Origin: Rhizobium mesoamericanum STM3625
GTDB taxonomy: Bacteria > Pseudomonadota > Alphaproteobacteria > Rhizobiales > Rhizobiaceae
Assembly (NCBI RefSeq): GCF_000312665.1
Contig: NZ_HF536773.1
Coordinates: forward strand, 483,582-547,581
DNA length: 64,000 nt
Reading direction: 5' to 3'
The translations under genes and the position numbers were made by a program. The notes below the pieces were generated by a model. That model was not told where the DNA came from, ran no database searches, and worked only from the letters and a program-made list of their open reading frames with translations. This document shows, in pieces, positions 42,672 to 52,176 of the stretch; positions within the stretch are counted from its first letter, which is position 1, and every line of letters starts with the position of its first letter.

Positions 42672-43685
42672 ATGACTTCAGCCCGCGACAGTCGGAGGGG
42701 AGCCTTGCCAGATATAGCTGCCTTGACGCCGACATTTCGGCGAGACATCGAATACTTCGAGCAGCTCCATGAATCTGTCCTCAGGTTCACGCCGAGCACC
42801 ATGGTGCATCATATAATTATACCAGATGAAGACATTCAGCTTTTTTCTCGCTGGAAATCAAGTCGGTTGGCTATTCACACAACGAGCAGTCTTCTTCCAG
42901 AAGGTTTTCTCTCAATATCACTCTTGTCAAAGTTTTTGGGGTCACTGCCGTACGCTAGGAGCGTTCCTGCACTGAGATCGCTCAGCCGTGGGGAACTGTT
43001 CCTTGACACAAAACGTCCATGGCCCCCAATACGCGGTTGGATACTACAGCAAATATTAAAATTCGCGGCTGTCGGCTCAATGAACGTAGACGCCGTTCTG
43101 ATGCTGGACTCTGACGTCGTTCTCATTAATCGCATCCTACCGGAGGATCTAGTTCGTGACGGAGCTGTCCGCTTTTACAGAAAGCCGAAGGCGGTTTTTC
43201 CTGAAATGACCAAACACATCGCCTGGCATGGGACTGCTAGGCGCATTCTCGGCATCCCGGAGCCTCTTCCTCCTGAGATGGCTGACTACATTTCATCATT
43301 CCTTGTTTGGAATCCTTCAATCGTTCGAGCCATCCAAAAACGACTTGAGGAAGTGAACCACAGGAACTGGCCAAATGTATTAGCTCGGGAACTTACATTT
43401 TCAGAATGGACAATTTACGGATCGTATGTGGACCATCTCGGTACCGATACCGACCGCTCGTTCGTCTCCAGCAACTCTTTGTGTAGCAGCTATTGGGATG
43501 CCAATGCACTCAAGCGCGAGGATATTGCTACATTTGTCGCGTCTGTAAGTCAGTCAGACTTAGCAATATTAGTACAATCGACTTCTAGAACATCCCAAGA
43601 CATTCGGAAAGAAATCATTGAAGCCGTTCTGACGCGATTCGCGCGACAAGAAAACGAGATGTCTTTCACAGCGTGCCCATTGTAA
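42672..43685 (+). CDS. DUF6492-family protein in the EPS locus
   Basis: 337 residues from ATG 42672; no strong ribosome site. It resembles the DUF6492 group, glycosyltransferase-like proteins in rhizobial EPS and LPS regions, with an early ALTPTFRRDIEYF strand, the metal-type motif MLDSDVVLINR and WTIYGSYVDHLG. Base composition is lower in GC than the copper module beside it, hinting at a separate origin. It has no signal peptide or membrane helices, so it should act in the cytoplasm. A sugar-transfer function is suggested only by the DSD-like motif. Confidence 0.7.
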   Translation: MTSARDSRRGALPDIAALTPTFRRDIEYFEQLHESVLRFTPSTMVHHIIIPDEDIQLFSRWKSSRLAIHTTSSLLPEGFLSISLLSKFLGSLPYARSVPALRSLSRGELFLDTKRPWPPIRGWILQQILKFAAVGSMNVDAVLMLDSDVVLINRILPEDLVRDGAVRFYRKPKAVFPEMTKHIAWHGTARRILGIPEPLPPEMADYISSFLVWNPSIVRAIQKRLEEVNHRNWPNVLARELTFSEWTIYGSYVDHLGTDTDRSFVSSNSLCSSYWDANALKREDIATFVASVSQSDLAILVQSTSRTSQDIRKEIIEAVLTRFARQENEMSFTACPL

Positions 43686-43895
43686 GCCAACTTGGAGGCT
43701 TTCGCCGAATTCCGCCTCTTCCCCACAGGGATCATGAGTGGAAAATTCCAGGTCTGAATGGCCTGGTTCAACGGGGGCAGGTCACCGTCCGATAGCGCGG
43801 CCAAACGCTACCATACGCAGCGAGCTCAACCGACGGTCGGTCTCTGAAGCCCAATTCGTCGCAAAAACGATGAGAAGCTTGACGGAACTACTTTC

Positions 43896-45323
43896 TCACA
43901 CTTCCGACTTCCGAGCGAGCCGGCTTGATTTTGGCGAGTTTGATAATCGCGAACCAGTCAAGGCTGCACCTGGTGCAAAAGCCGCATCTGGCACGCTATC
44001 CCGGATCCAAAGCCCACTTCCAAGAAGCAGCAGAAAGAGGACGTAGACGGCGTCCCAATAGTAGACCGTCATTCCGACCAGGCCCCAATTTAGAACTGTG
44101 ATGATATATGCAGCGCGGTATTCCGCCTGCTTTTCATCAAGACCGCTTTTCAAAGCGATTGACACAACAGAAATTAAAACCGCCAGCCCCAATAGCAACG
44201 CCGCTGGTATTCCATGCATTACTGCGAAGGCAAGCCAGAAGTTGTCAATGCTAGGGGGCATCCAGACGGGCCTGTCCCATCGCCCCAATGCTGTTCCAAA
44301 TAGAGGGTGATTTGCAACAGATAGCCACGCATAGTCGAAGATCAGGCGTCGTGACCAGTATGACATCGGATCAAACGTTAGTCTTCCAAGTAGGACCTCG
44401 ATTAACGATCGATTTGACACTATCCAGAAAATCCCTTGCACAACCAAGTAGGCGGTGATCGTGACAATGCTAAGAAATTTTGTCCCGATGGCATCAGCCA
44501 GTCGCTTCCAGGCTAGCAAAAGGCACTGAATTGCGATCCCCAATACGGGACCGGCGGAAAGCGAAAGCGCGGCGGTGAATGCCACAATGCCAGCCTTCGC
44601 GTATCTCGCGATAAAGCGATTTTGGAAGCCGACGACGAGAAAAGTGAGCGCAAAACCGCTGCTACAAAATGCGCCAAAGAGTATAGAATGGTCAAATGGC
44701 CCTTGTACCCTTGCTAAACCAGCTCGGAATTCCATTCCAAAATCGTGATAGGTGGGGAGAATAGTGCCAAATACGTTCAAAATGACCCTTTGCCCGGTTG
44801 TGGCTTCGAGGAACGCGAATGGCAGCATTACAGCAATCACAACAAAGAGCGTCGTAGCCATTGCTCGAAAATCATCGGCTGAACGGACGCACGACCGCGC
44901 AAGAAAATACGGGCCAATCGTTTCCACAAAGGAAATTCCAATCGCTTGAAATGCGATCGACCCATCCACGACGAGAAACGATGCGGCCCTCCAACAGGCA
45001 AAGAGGATGACCGCGAAATCGGCAATTCGCATTTTTCCCGCGCGGCCCATCACCCAAAGAAAGACGCTGGGGAATATCGTAACGCACAGTGTTAAGCGAT
45101 AGACCGACATCCGAGCGGACCCGATCGGAAAAACCCAAGGAATTGCCAGCGAAACAATGACTAGCGCAATCAGCCGTCGCCGCCATACTGCTCCGGAGTC
45201 ACAGCTTCTCCCCTCCGATTGTAACTTTGCCTGACCCCGGTGCCGTGTCCCAGTCGGATGTTCGGCTCTTTGAAGCGATGCCGCCGTCTCTGGGGCGGCA
45301 GTAAATGCTAAGTCATCGTACAT
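43896..45323 (-). CDS. O-antigen ligase / Wzy-type polymerase
   Basis: About 475 residues from ATG 45323; in-frame starts at 45368 and 45503 give longer forms and none has a strong ribosome site. Ten or more membrane helices are spread through the protein. A large periplasmic loop before the last helices contains the O-antigen-ligase region SVANHPLFGTALGRWDRPVW and the following HGIPAALLLGLAVLI helix. Such proteins polymerise undecaprenyl-linked repeat units or transfer them. As the only polymerase-like gene here it is the probable Wzy of the EPS system. Confidence 0.8.
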   Translation of the reverse strand: MYDDLAFTAAPETAASLQRAEHPTGTRHRGQAKLQSEGRSCDSGAVWRRRLIALVIVSLAIPWVFPIGSARMSVYRLTLCVTIFPSVFLWVMGRAGKMRIADFAVILFACWRAASFLVVDGSIAFQAIGISFVETIGPYFLARSCVRSADDFRAMATTLFVVIAVMLPFAFLEATTGQRVILNVFGTILPTYHDFGMEFRAGLARVQGPFDHSILFGAFCSSGFALTFLVVGFQNRFIARYAKAGIVAFTAALSLSAGPVLGIAIQCLLLAWKRLADAIGTKFLSIVTITAYLVVQGIFWIVSNRSLIEVLLGRLTFDPMSYWSRRLIFDYAWLSVANHPLFGTALGRWDRPVWMPPSIDNFWLAFAVMHGIPAALLLGLAVLISVVSIALKSGLDEKQAEYRAAYIITVLNWGLVGMTVYYWDAVYVLFLLLLGSGLWIRDSVPDAAFAPGAALTGSRLSNSPKSSRLARKSEV

Positions 45324-45829
45324 ATCTGTTTCACGACCATCCGCCGGTCGACCGCTAGGCTTTGACATGAGGGGATGTCGGGTGGTTTGAGTTGAAACTC
45401 CGCTCAGCACTGTCACTGTCGAAGTAAATCCACGCCCTGGCTTTGACGGCTGCAGACGCACCAGGCGTTTTCGATCCGACGGAAGCCGACCGGCCATTGG
45501 CAAATTTGACCCTGACGTTAAAAGTTAACTTATTCAATAAACTCGAATTGATTTGGGAGATAGAAATCCTTTCGACGTAGAGGCATAACCAAATCTTGCT
45601 TCAACACGAGAAAAGAGCATTCGCGCTTAGTCAAACATGGCATAAGCGCTGCGATTTCTTTGGTGGGGCATCGGTTGGCAAGTCCGGAAAAGAGCGAAGT
45701 TGAGCTATCCGCAGGACGCGGTTAGCCATAGTATTTTGAAGTCCGAAGGGTAGCGCCAGTACGTTCCGACAGGGCAGAAGGTCTATAGCGAGACCACAAA
45801 ATGTGGTTCTCGCTGCGAACGATCTGTCC
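45324..45829. other. Gene-poor stretch upstream of the polymerase gene
   Basis: About 500 bp between the polymerase start and the end of the next glycosyltransferase. Part of it may encode an extended N-terminus of the polymerase (up to 45503). The rest (45504-45786) has no frame with a ribosome site and family match. It should hold the polymerase promoter and, at 45787-45814, a hairpin for the preceding gene. Confidence 0.45.
45787..45814 (-). terminator. Long hairpin after the GT2 gene
   Basis: AGCGAGA-CCACA and TGTGG-T-TCTCGCT form a 12-bp stem with one bulged base and a three-base loop, 15 bases past the stop of the minus-strand glycosyltransferase gene. No strong T run follows, so it may be a partial terminator or end-protecting structure. 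Confidence 0.5.
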
Positions 45830-46984
45830 CTAGTAGCCGGTGCGATGCCAACGCAACTTGCGCCACCTGCCCCGCAAACCTCGATATAGCCGCTCAAGGA
45901 AGAATATCGGGTGACAAGCTGCTTTTCCGGGGCCAACGGCCATACGCCATTTCAGACCTCGCCAGCCCGGGACTTGCTCCAGGTTCGGGACTATTTCACG
46001 AGCCAGATCGACCATAAGTTCAACCTGCTCTAGGTCGACCTTCCGATGATCATACAATCGACTCGACACCTCCAGGCAGTATCTTGATAGCGCCAGGGTC
46101 GCGCTGGCGCGCAGCGTTGCTGCTTCCGGAATGGTCCCTACGATCCCTGCAAAAAGGACATCGAAAGCCGCGCGGCGCTCGTGAAAATCGTTCAGGCTGT
46201 CGACACCAGTCGAGAGACTCTTGTTGTGCTCGCGATGCCATGCCTGATCAGCGCCATGAATATAGGCCACGTCCGAATATGCAGATAATCTCAGCCACAT
46301 TTCCATGTCGTGAGAGTGGGCTAACTCTTTCTGTCCGCCAACTCGATCCACCACACTGCGACGCATCAACACTTCAGGAGAAGTGATGACGTTCCATGCT
46401 GTCTTACAACGGTCGGCGAGCCATTCCCTGCCGGGCCATATTGTCCAGCGCCTGGCGGTGGTGCGCGGCACGGGGAATTTACCGCCACTGAAATGTAGTG
46501 GATGGCCATAAACCAATCCAACCGACGGAAAGCTGCTCATGACATCGGTTGCGCGCTTCAACGCGCCGGGCGTCAGAATATCGTCGGCGTCGAGTCGAAC
46601 CAGAAACTCCCCTTGAGCGATCGCCAATCCATCATTGAAGGTTTGGACCGGCCCGGCGTTCGTGCGGTGACCGATCACTCTCACACGGGCGTCGTTCGCC
46701 GCAAATTGCTGTGCAACCCGTAAACTTTCATCGGTCGACGCATCGTCGACCACAACGACATCGACATTGACGCCATCCTGGGACAAAGCGCTCTCAACGG
46801 CCGCCGACAGGTAGCGTGCGTAATTATAGCAAGGGATGATCACGGTAACCGTGGGCCGTGACAACTGCGACTTCCGTGGCTTGACTGTCAGCCTACGTGA
46901 AACACCAGGCACGGCTTCTCCCCGCCATGAAGCGGATCGCATCGACATTGCGTTGTGCGTCGGCAAGCGCAGAAAAGTGTTCAT
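45830..46984 (-). CDS. Glycosyltransferase family 2
   Basis: 384 residues from ATG 46984, overlapping the stop of the upstream GT4 gene as ATGA. GT-A fold with IIPCYNYARYLSAAVESAL, VVVVDDASTDES and the nucleotide-metal motif VRLDADDILTPGAL. An acceptor segment follows (RRSVVDRVGGQKELAHSHDM, EMWLRLS). It is soluble and probably membrane-associated, and adds one sugar to the EPS repeat unit. The last of three coupled glycosyltransferase genes. Confidence 0.92.
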   Translation of the reverse strand: MNTFLRLPTHNAMSMRSASWRGEAVPGVSRRLTVKPRKSQLSRPTVTVIIPCYNYARYLSAAVESALSQDGVNVDVVVVDDASTDESLRVAQQFAANDARVRVIGHRTNAGPVQTFNDGLAIAQGEFLVRLDADDILTPGALKRATDVMSSFPSVGLVYGHPLHFSGGKFPVPRTTARRWTIWPGREWLADRCKTAWNVITSPEVLMRRSVVDRVGGQKELAHSHDMEMWLRLSAYSDVAYIHGADQAWHREHNKSLSTGVDSLNDFHERRAAFDVLFAGIVGTIPEAATLRASATLALSRYCLEVSSRLYDHRKVDLEQVELMVDLAREIVPNLEQVPGWRGLKWRMAVGPGKAACHPIFFLERLYRGLRGRWRKLRWHRTGY

Positions 46985-48168
46985 ACTGACCTGCCCCTGA
47001 CCGCGTACCTCAAGGCGTGCCACTCCATTTTCGCCCGGAATTTGGCAACGTCGAATAGGGTGCGGCTCATCGAACCCAGCCTCTTGTCTAATGGCTGCTT
47101 CTCGGAAACTGTTTGTTGGTAGATTTCGATTAGCCGATCGGCCATAAAGTCGAGGCTGAAGCGCTCTTCTATTACCGATCGCCCGAAATTACCTAGTATC
47201 GTCCTTCTATCCTTATCTACAGCCAGTTTTTCGAGTATTGATCTGAGCTCGACACGACCTCCACCGCCATGACCAAAAAGGCCCTGATATAAAAAGAGGT
47301 TCACCGACTGCTCGTCAAACAGCCTCCAGAAACCCGCGGTCCCCTGCACGATCAGAGGCTTTGAAAAGGCCATGCCTTTCAACGCTGAGCTACCCATTCC
47401 GAGAACAATGTCCGAAGCCTCATAGACGGCATCAGGTTCAAGGAGTTCCCCTGTTACCGTAATGATCTCGCGACCATGGCGACAATTGACTGAAGCTGCT
47501 GCCGTATCGACGTCAGCTTTACCGGCACCGTCCCCGGCGACGATTAAACGCAGCTTGAAACTACTCGCCATACTCCCGACAACGTCAATTGCTTCCAGCA
47601 CACCTTGGACTTTCTCAAGGTCTGTGGTTAGTCGACAAATGACGCAAACGACTATTTCGTCATCGTGGAATCCCCATCGCGACCGCGCCGCGATCACGTC
47701 GCGAGTCTTGTTGCGTTCGTCATCAATCGGCGGCTCAAGTACCCATATTTTCTGGGCCGGTCGGGTCTGCGCGAGTTGTTGGGTACCGACGATGAGCGAC
47801 ACGTGGCGCGGAAAAAGATGCGAAATATCCATGGACAGCACGGTTGCAAGCATTCGCGTGCCTGCGAAAAAATGGGGTCCGAAAGTACATTCGATCGCCG
47901 GTCGCCACTCGTAGGTATGTATTAAATCTGCATCAATACGGCGCGCCAACGCCGACAGTTGGAAGGCGGTGGCAACTGAGGGAAAGTAAGGGGCCCTGGG
48001 AATGGGCACATAGTCGAGTCCCAGCTGCCGGATCATAGATGACAGCACGCCGTCTGGGGCGGTGATGGTTACATTGTGCCCCCTGTCGCGTACCGCTGCA
48101 GCCAGTTCGATCGCGTTAATCTGGCTTCCCCCCATTGCGAGCTCATGCGGATAGACGAGAATATTCAC
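46981..48168 (-). CDS. Glycosyltransferase family 4
   Basis: 395 residues starting at GTG 48168, which overlaps the stop of the gene before it as GTGA. GT-B fold with the N-terminal MGGSQINAIELAAAVRDRGH motif and a C-terminal half including VCVICRLTTDLEKVQGVLEA and the nucleotide-sugar segment ASDIVLGMGSSALKGMAFSK, where the usual E-x7-E is reduced. It likely transfers a sugar to the lipid-linked EPS intermediate; donor and acceptor unknown. Confidence 0.87.
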   Translation of the reverse strand: MNILVYPHELAMGGSQINAIELAAAVRDRGHNVTITAPDGVLSSMIRQLGLDYVPIPRAPYFPSVATAFQLSALARRIDADLIHTYEWRPAIECTFGPHFFAGTRMLATVLSMDISHLFPRHVSLIVGTQQLAQTRPAQKIWVLEPPIDDERNKTRDVIAARSRWGFHDDEIVVCVICRLTTDLEKVQGVLEAIDVVGSMASSFKLRLIVAGDGAGKADVDTAAASVNCRHGREIITVTGELLEPDAVYEASDIVLGMGSSALKGMAFSKPLIVQGTAGFWRLFDEQSVNLFLYQGLFGHGGGGRVELRSILEKLAVDKDRRTILGNFGRSVIEERFSLDFMADRLIEIYQQTVSEKQPLDKRLGSMSRTLFDVAKFRAKMEWHALRYAVRGRSV

Positions 48169-49265
48169 TTCGACGCTCCGACGTTCGCCTGTGTGAAATT
48201 GCGAAACAACCGCAGAACATCGTCTCGCTCCCTTGCCTGCGAATATCCTTCGGCAATTGCCTTTGACGCCAGCTCACCCTTTTTCGCACACCATCCATCT
48301 GTCTTGTTCTCAATCGCGATGATTCTTTCGACAGATTGGGCGAAATGCAGCACGTCACCGACCTGCACCGGGCTACAAAATTCGGTTTGAAAGAATTCGC
48401 CACCGCCGAAGCCATGGTTTCCTATGACATAGCACCCACAAGCCATGGCCTCGGCAGCGGGAAGCCCAAACCCTTCCTGATGGGTAAAGGCCAGGAAAAT
48501 ACGGGATCGGCGGAGTTCTTCAGCGACCTGGCGATGCGACAAGCCATCCAAAGCAGCAATTTCCCAACCTTCCAAGACACCGCGCGCGCGAAGTATTTCC
48601 AAAACTTGAGTGGCGTCGTCTTGACCACGGCGCGGCATATAAGCGATCCGCCGTGAACGGCTCGCGCCGCCCGGATAGAATAGGTCAGCGTCTATACCGA
48701 GATGAATTCTCTCAAGCCGACATCCGGGATAGGCGTAACGAAGCATTTCGAGATTGTGGTCCGAGACTGTTATGACGCCAGCAAGATCCGGCGTAGCGGC
48801 ATACCAAGCTGAACTGGGACCGCGTTGCCATGTCATATGTGCATTTTGATTGAATATTGCATATCGCACTCCCTTAGGCAGAGCTGCGAGGACCGCGACA
48901 TCCAATTCCGAAACAACAAGCAAGTCGCCCTGCCGCACCGTGACGTTTGAAACACCGGCAACTCGCGTGCGGTTCTCGAACCAATTGCACCGAAAATGTG
49001 GTTTCTGGTGTAAGACGAACGCGTTGACACCTGCTGCATTTAGAATATCGACAAGTCTGTATATGACGCGAATTCCACCGGCCGGCTTTGGATAGTCGGG
49101 CGTCAAAAAGTAGATCGCCGGACTTGTTGACTGTGCGTTAGAAGCAGAGACGCGCAGTGCTCTTCGGCGCGCTTGCACTGTCGTTGCAGCTTTTCGCAGA
49201 GCAATTTTCACCTCGTTCGAAAAGTCGAAAGTGTATCTGCTTATCGCATGTAATGAAGCTACCAT
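48165..49265 (-). CDS. Glycosyltransferase family 4
   Basis: 366 residues from ATG 49265. GT-B fold with PKPAGGIRVIYRLVDILNAAG near the N-terminus of the catalytic part and the donor-binding signature HQEGFGLPAAEAMACGCYVI, which carries the family glutamates. The first 50 residues are basic and may help membrane binding. First gene of a three-gene glycosyltransferase operon transcribed left; it diverges from the amino-sugar cassette across an AT-rich 192-bp region. Confidence 0.9.
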   Translation of the reverse strand: MVASLHAISRYTFDFSNEVKIALRKAATTVQARRRALRVSASNAQSTSPAIYFLTPDYPKPAGGIRVIYRLVDILNAAGVNAFVLHQKPHFRCNWFENRTRVAGVSNVTVRQGDLLVVSELDVAVLAALPKGVRYAIFNQNAHMTWQRGPSSAWYAATPDLAGVITVSDHNLEMLRYAYPGCRLERIHLGIDADLFYPGGASRSRRIAYMPRRGQDDATQVLEILRARGVLEGWEIAALDGLSHRQVAEELRRSRIFLAFTHQEGFGLPAAEAMACGCYVIGNHGFGGGEFFQTEFCSPVQVGDVLHFAQSVERIIAIENKTDGWCAKKGELASKAIAEGYSQARERDDVLRLFRNFTQANVGASK

Positions 49266-49457
49266 CCTGATCCAAGCCGCCTCTCGGAAATAATAACTCT
49301 AAAATAACGCATACAGCATCCACGTCTTACCACCCTATATCTTAAATATACTTAATATAAACCACCGAATGGCTACGACTTTTTGGTAGCATAATTACCG
49401 ATTTTTGTTCCGTTTACTGGTAAGCGACAAAGTTGTTTTCTGGCACCAGAGGGGTCG
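49266..49457. promoter_or_regulatory. AT-rich divergent promoter region
   Basis: 192 bp between the leftward glycosyltransferase operon and the rightward amino-sugar cassette, much richer in A and T than its flanks, with runs such as CTTAAATATACTTAATATAA near 49341. It should carry promoters for both directions; no exact boxes are claimed. Confidence 0.45.
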
Positions 49458-50039
49458 ATGGCTGCCGAGCACAAGTCGTATTCGCTTGTTCCCTCTGTGT
49501 ATCGAGTAAGAGAAAAAGGGAACCATTACGACATGATTGCACCAAGCGTTAGGTTGGGTGACGGCGTCGTTATTCACCATCCAGATCTGGTAAACCTTTA
49601 CGGTTGCTCAGTTGGCGCAGGCACCCGCATCGGGACATTCGTCGAGGTTCAGAAGAACGCTTCGATCGCAGAAAACTGCAAAATCTCCAGTCACTCTTTC
49701 ATCTGCGAGGGTGTGACCATCGAAGACGGCGTCTTCGTAGGTCACGGCGTGATGTTCACCAACGATCTGCATCCACGTGCCGTCAACCTCGACGGTTCCC
49801 TTCAGTCCGATGCGGACTGGTCGGTCGTGCCAACGCTCGTCAAGCGTCACGCCTCAATCGGCAGCAACGCGACCATCGTCGCCGGCGTAACGATCGGCGA
49901 AGGCGCGCAGATTGGCGCGGGTGCGGTCGTCACCAAGGACGTGCCTGCCTACGCAATTGTTGCCGGCGTACCGGCAAAAATTATTGGCCGCGCGAAGGAT
50001 GCGCCAGTCGAAGTGATTTCATCCGGGAGAGCAAGATGA
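49458..50039 (+). CDS. WbpD-like UDP-amino-sugar N-acetyltransferase
   Basis: 193 residues, the same length as WbpD, from ATG 49458 with GAGGGG upstream. Left-handed beta-helix with hexapeptide repeats (VEVQKNASIAENCKISSHSF, CEGVTIEDGVFVGHGVMFTN), the conserved DLHPRA loop and the end GAGAVVTKDVPAYAIVAGVP. WbpD-type enzymes acetylate the 3-amino group of UDP-2-acetamido-3-amino-glucuronate. The dehydrogenase and aminotransferase of the same known pathway follow directly with ATGA overlaps. Confidence 0.85.
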   Translation: MAAEHKSYSLVPSVYRVREKGNHYDMIAPSVRLGDGVVIHHPDLVNLYGCSVGAGTRIGTFVEVQKNASIAENCKISSHSFICEGVTIEDGVFVGHGVMFTNDLHPRAVNLDGSLQSDADWSVVPTLVKRHASIGSNATIVAGVTIGEGAQIGAGAVVTKDVPAYAIVAGVPAKIIGRAKDAPVEVISSGRAR

Positions 50040-51073
50040 TCGGAGTTGCCGTCGTCGGTTATGGGTATTGGGGGCCTAATCTGGTCCGAAATCTTGCCGA
50101 AACGCCCGGTGCAAAACTCATTTGGGTGTGCGATCTCAAGAAGGATCGCCTTTCTGGCGTCCAGCTGCGCTATCCAACGGTCCAGATCACAGATGATTTC
50201 GACGAGGTGCTGCGCGACCCAAGCGTTGACGCCGTTGCCATCGCCACACCGGTATCGGCTCATTACATGCTGGCGATGAAAGCCCTGATGGCCGGCAAAC
50301 ATGTATTCGTCGAAAAGCCGATGGCCTCTACCTCCGAGGAGGCTCGCCGGATGGTGGACGAGGCCGCGCGTCGACGTCTCATTCTTGCGGTTGACCACAC
50401 CTTTATTCACACAGGTGCCGTCCGCAAGATGCGGGAGATCATCGAGAACGGTCTTGGAGACATCTATTACTACGATTCCGTGCGCGTTAATCTCGGCCTG
50501 TTCCAGCACGATGTCAGCGTCATATGGGATCTGGCCGTCCACGATCTGTCGATCATGGACTATGTCCTGCCGGAAAAGCCGGTGGCGGTCTCGGCAACGG
50601 GCATGGGCCACGTTACCGGCGAGCCCGAGAACATCGCCTATCTGACGCTCTTCTTCGAAAGCAAGCTGATCGCACACATTCACGTCAACTGGCTCGCACC
50701 CGTCAAGGTTCGCCGAACGCTGATCGGCGGCAGCAGCAAGATGATCGTCTACGATGATCTGGAGCCGAGCGAGAAGATCAAGGTCTACGACAAGGGCATT
50801 ACGCTAAACGGCAATCCGCAAACGGACGGCGAAAAGGTCTACGACATGCGCGTGGGTTACCGGACCGGCGACATGTACGCCCCTCAACTCGACATGACGG
50901 AAGCACTCGGCCGCGAACTCAAGCAGTTTGTCGATTGCATTGCGACAAACAGCCAGCCGATCGCCGATGGGCATGCGGGACTTCGCGTCGTGCGCATTCT
51001 TGAAGCTGCCACCCAGTCGCTTGCACAGCGCGGGCGTGTCATTGAGCTCGAGCCGGCGAGGCTGATTGCATGA
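50036..51073 (+). CDS. WbpB-like Gfo/Idh/MocA sugar-nucleotide 3-dehydrogenase
   Basis: 345 residues from ATG 50036, overlapping the acetyltransferase stop. Rossmann domain with VAVVGYGYWGPNLVRNL and the family motif GKHVFVEKPMA, then a C-terminal alpha/beta domain with DHTFIHTGAVRKM and WDLAVHDLSIMDYV, the DxxxHD segment common in this family. By position it should oxidise the sugar C3 of a UDP-hexosaminuronate to supply the aminotransferase. Confidence 0.86.
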   Translation: MIGVAVVGYGYWGPNLVRNLAETPGAKLIWVCDLKKDRLSGVQLRYPTVQITDDFDEVLRDPSVDAVAIATPVSAHYMLAMKALMAGKHVFVEKPMASTSEEARRMVDEAARRRLILAVDHTFIHTGAVRKMREIIENGLGDIYYYDSVRVNLGLFQHDVSVIWDLAVHDLSIMDYVLPEKPVAVSATGMGHVTGEPENIAYLTLFFESKLIAHIHVNWLAPVKVRRTLIGGSSKMIVYDDLEPSEKIKVYDKGITLNGNPQTDGEKVYDMRVGYRTGDMYAPQLDMTEALGRELKQFVDCIATNSQPIADGHAGLRVVRILEAATQSLAQRGRVIELEPARLIA

Positions 51074-52176
51074 TCCCCCTTCTCGATCTCAAGGCTCAGT
51101 ATGCCGCCATCAAGAGCGAGGTTGAGCCCGCGGTACTGCGCGTGCTCGCGTCGGGCCACTACGTCCTTGGCGAAGAAGTCGCTCGTTTTGAGGAGGAATT
51201 CGCGGCCTATTGCGATGCCAAACATGCGATCGCGGTCAATACCGGTACGAGCGCTTTGCATCTTGCCCTGCTCGCTGCTGGCGTTGGGCCCGGGGACGAG
51301 GTTGTTACCGTTTCTTTCACTTTCGTCGCGACTGCATCGGCTGTCTGCTACACGGGCGCTCGCCCGGTCTTCGTTGATGTCGAGCCGGCCACGCTGACAA
51401 TGGATCCAGCCAGGCTGGAGGCCGCCATAACACCGCGGACCAAAGCCATCATGCCAGTTCATCTTTATGGTCAGATGGCCGATATGGACGCAATTATGGC
51501 CATCGCTGACAAGCATGGAATTCCCGTGATCGAAGACTCCTGCCAAGCTCATGGCGCAGAATACAAGGGACGCCGTGCGGGAAGCATCGGTGTATCAGGC
51601 TGCTTCAGCTTCTACCCCGGCAAGAACCTCGGCGCCTGTGGCGAGGGCGGCATCGTCGTTACCAACGATGACGACCACGCCAAGAAGATCAGGATGCTGC
51701 GGGACTGGGGCCAGGAGCAACGTTATCACCACACGCTGAAGGGCTTTAACTATCGTATGGACGAGATCCAGGGTGCGATCCTGCGGATCAAGCTTCGACA
51801 CCTCAAGGACTGGACGGAAGCACGACGCGTTCGTGCCGCTCGGTACACAACGCTTTTGACCAATTCGCGCGCGGTGCGCGTCCCCGTTGCGATGATGGAT
51901 CGCCGCCATGTCTATCACGTCTACGCCGTGCGCAGCCTCGACCGCGAGCGACTGCAGCACTCGTTACGGTCAGAGGGTATTCAAACCGGGCTCCACTATC
52001 CGATCCCGATCCACCTGCAGAAAGCGCATGTTGATCTTGGGTATCGTTCCGGAGATCTCCCGGTATCGGAGGCCGCAGCGCGCGAGGTGCTCTCGCTGCC
52101 GATCTATCCAGAGCTGACATTGAGGCAAGTCGATCAGATTGCAGCTGCTGTGGAGCAGGACGCCTATGTCAGCTGA
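51070..52176 (+). CDS. WbpE-like DegT/DnrJ/EryC1 aminotransferase
   Basis: 368 residues from ATG 51070, overlapping the dehydrogenase stop. PLP-dependent aminotransferase with AVNTGTSALHLALLAAGVGP, VEDS-like IEDSCQAHGAEYKG and the PLP lysine in FSFYPGKNLGACGEGG. It fits the 3-amination step after WbpB. The next start (52166) lies inside its 3' end. Confidence 0.9.
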   Translation: MIPLLDLKAQYAAIKSEVEPAVLRVLASGHYVLGEEVARFEEEFAAYCDAKHAIAVNTGTSALHLALLAAGVGPGDEVVTVSFTFVATASAVCYTGARPVFVDVEPATLTMDPARLEAAITPRTKAIMPVHLYGQMADMDAIMAIADKHGIPVIEDSCQAHGAEYKGRRAGSIGVSGCFSFYPGKNLGACGEGGIVVTNDDDHAKKIRMLRDWGQEQRYHHTLKGFNYRMDEIQGAILRIKLRHLKDWTEARRVRAARYTTLLTNSRAVRVPVAMMDRRHVYHVYAVRSLDRERLQHSLRSEGIQTGLHYPIPIHLQKAHVDLGYRSGDLPVSEAAAREVLSLPIYPELTLRQVDQIAAAVEQDAYVS

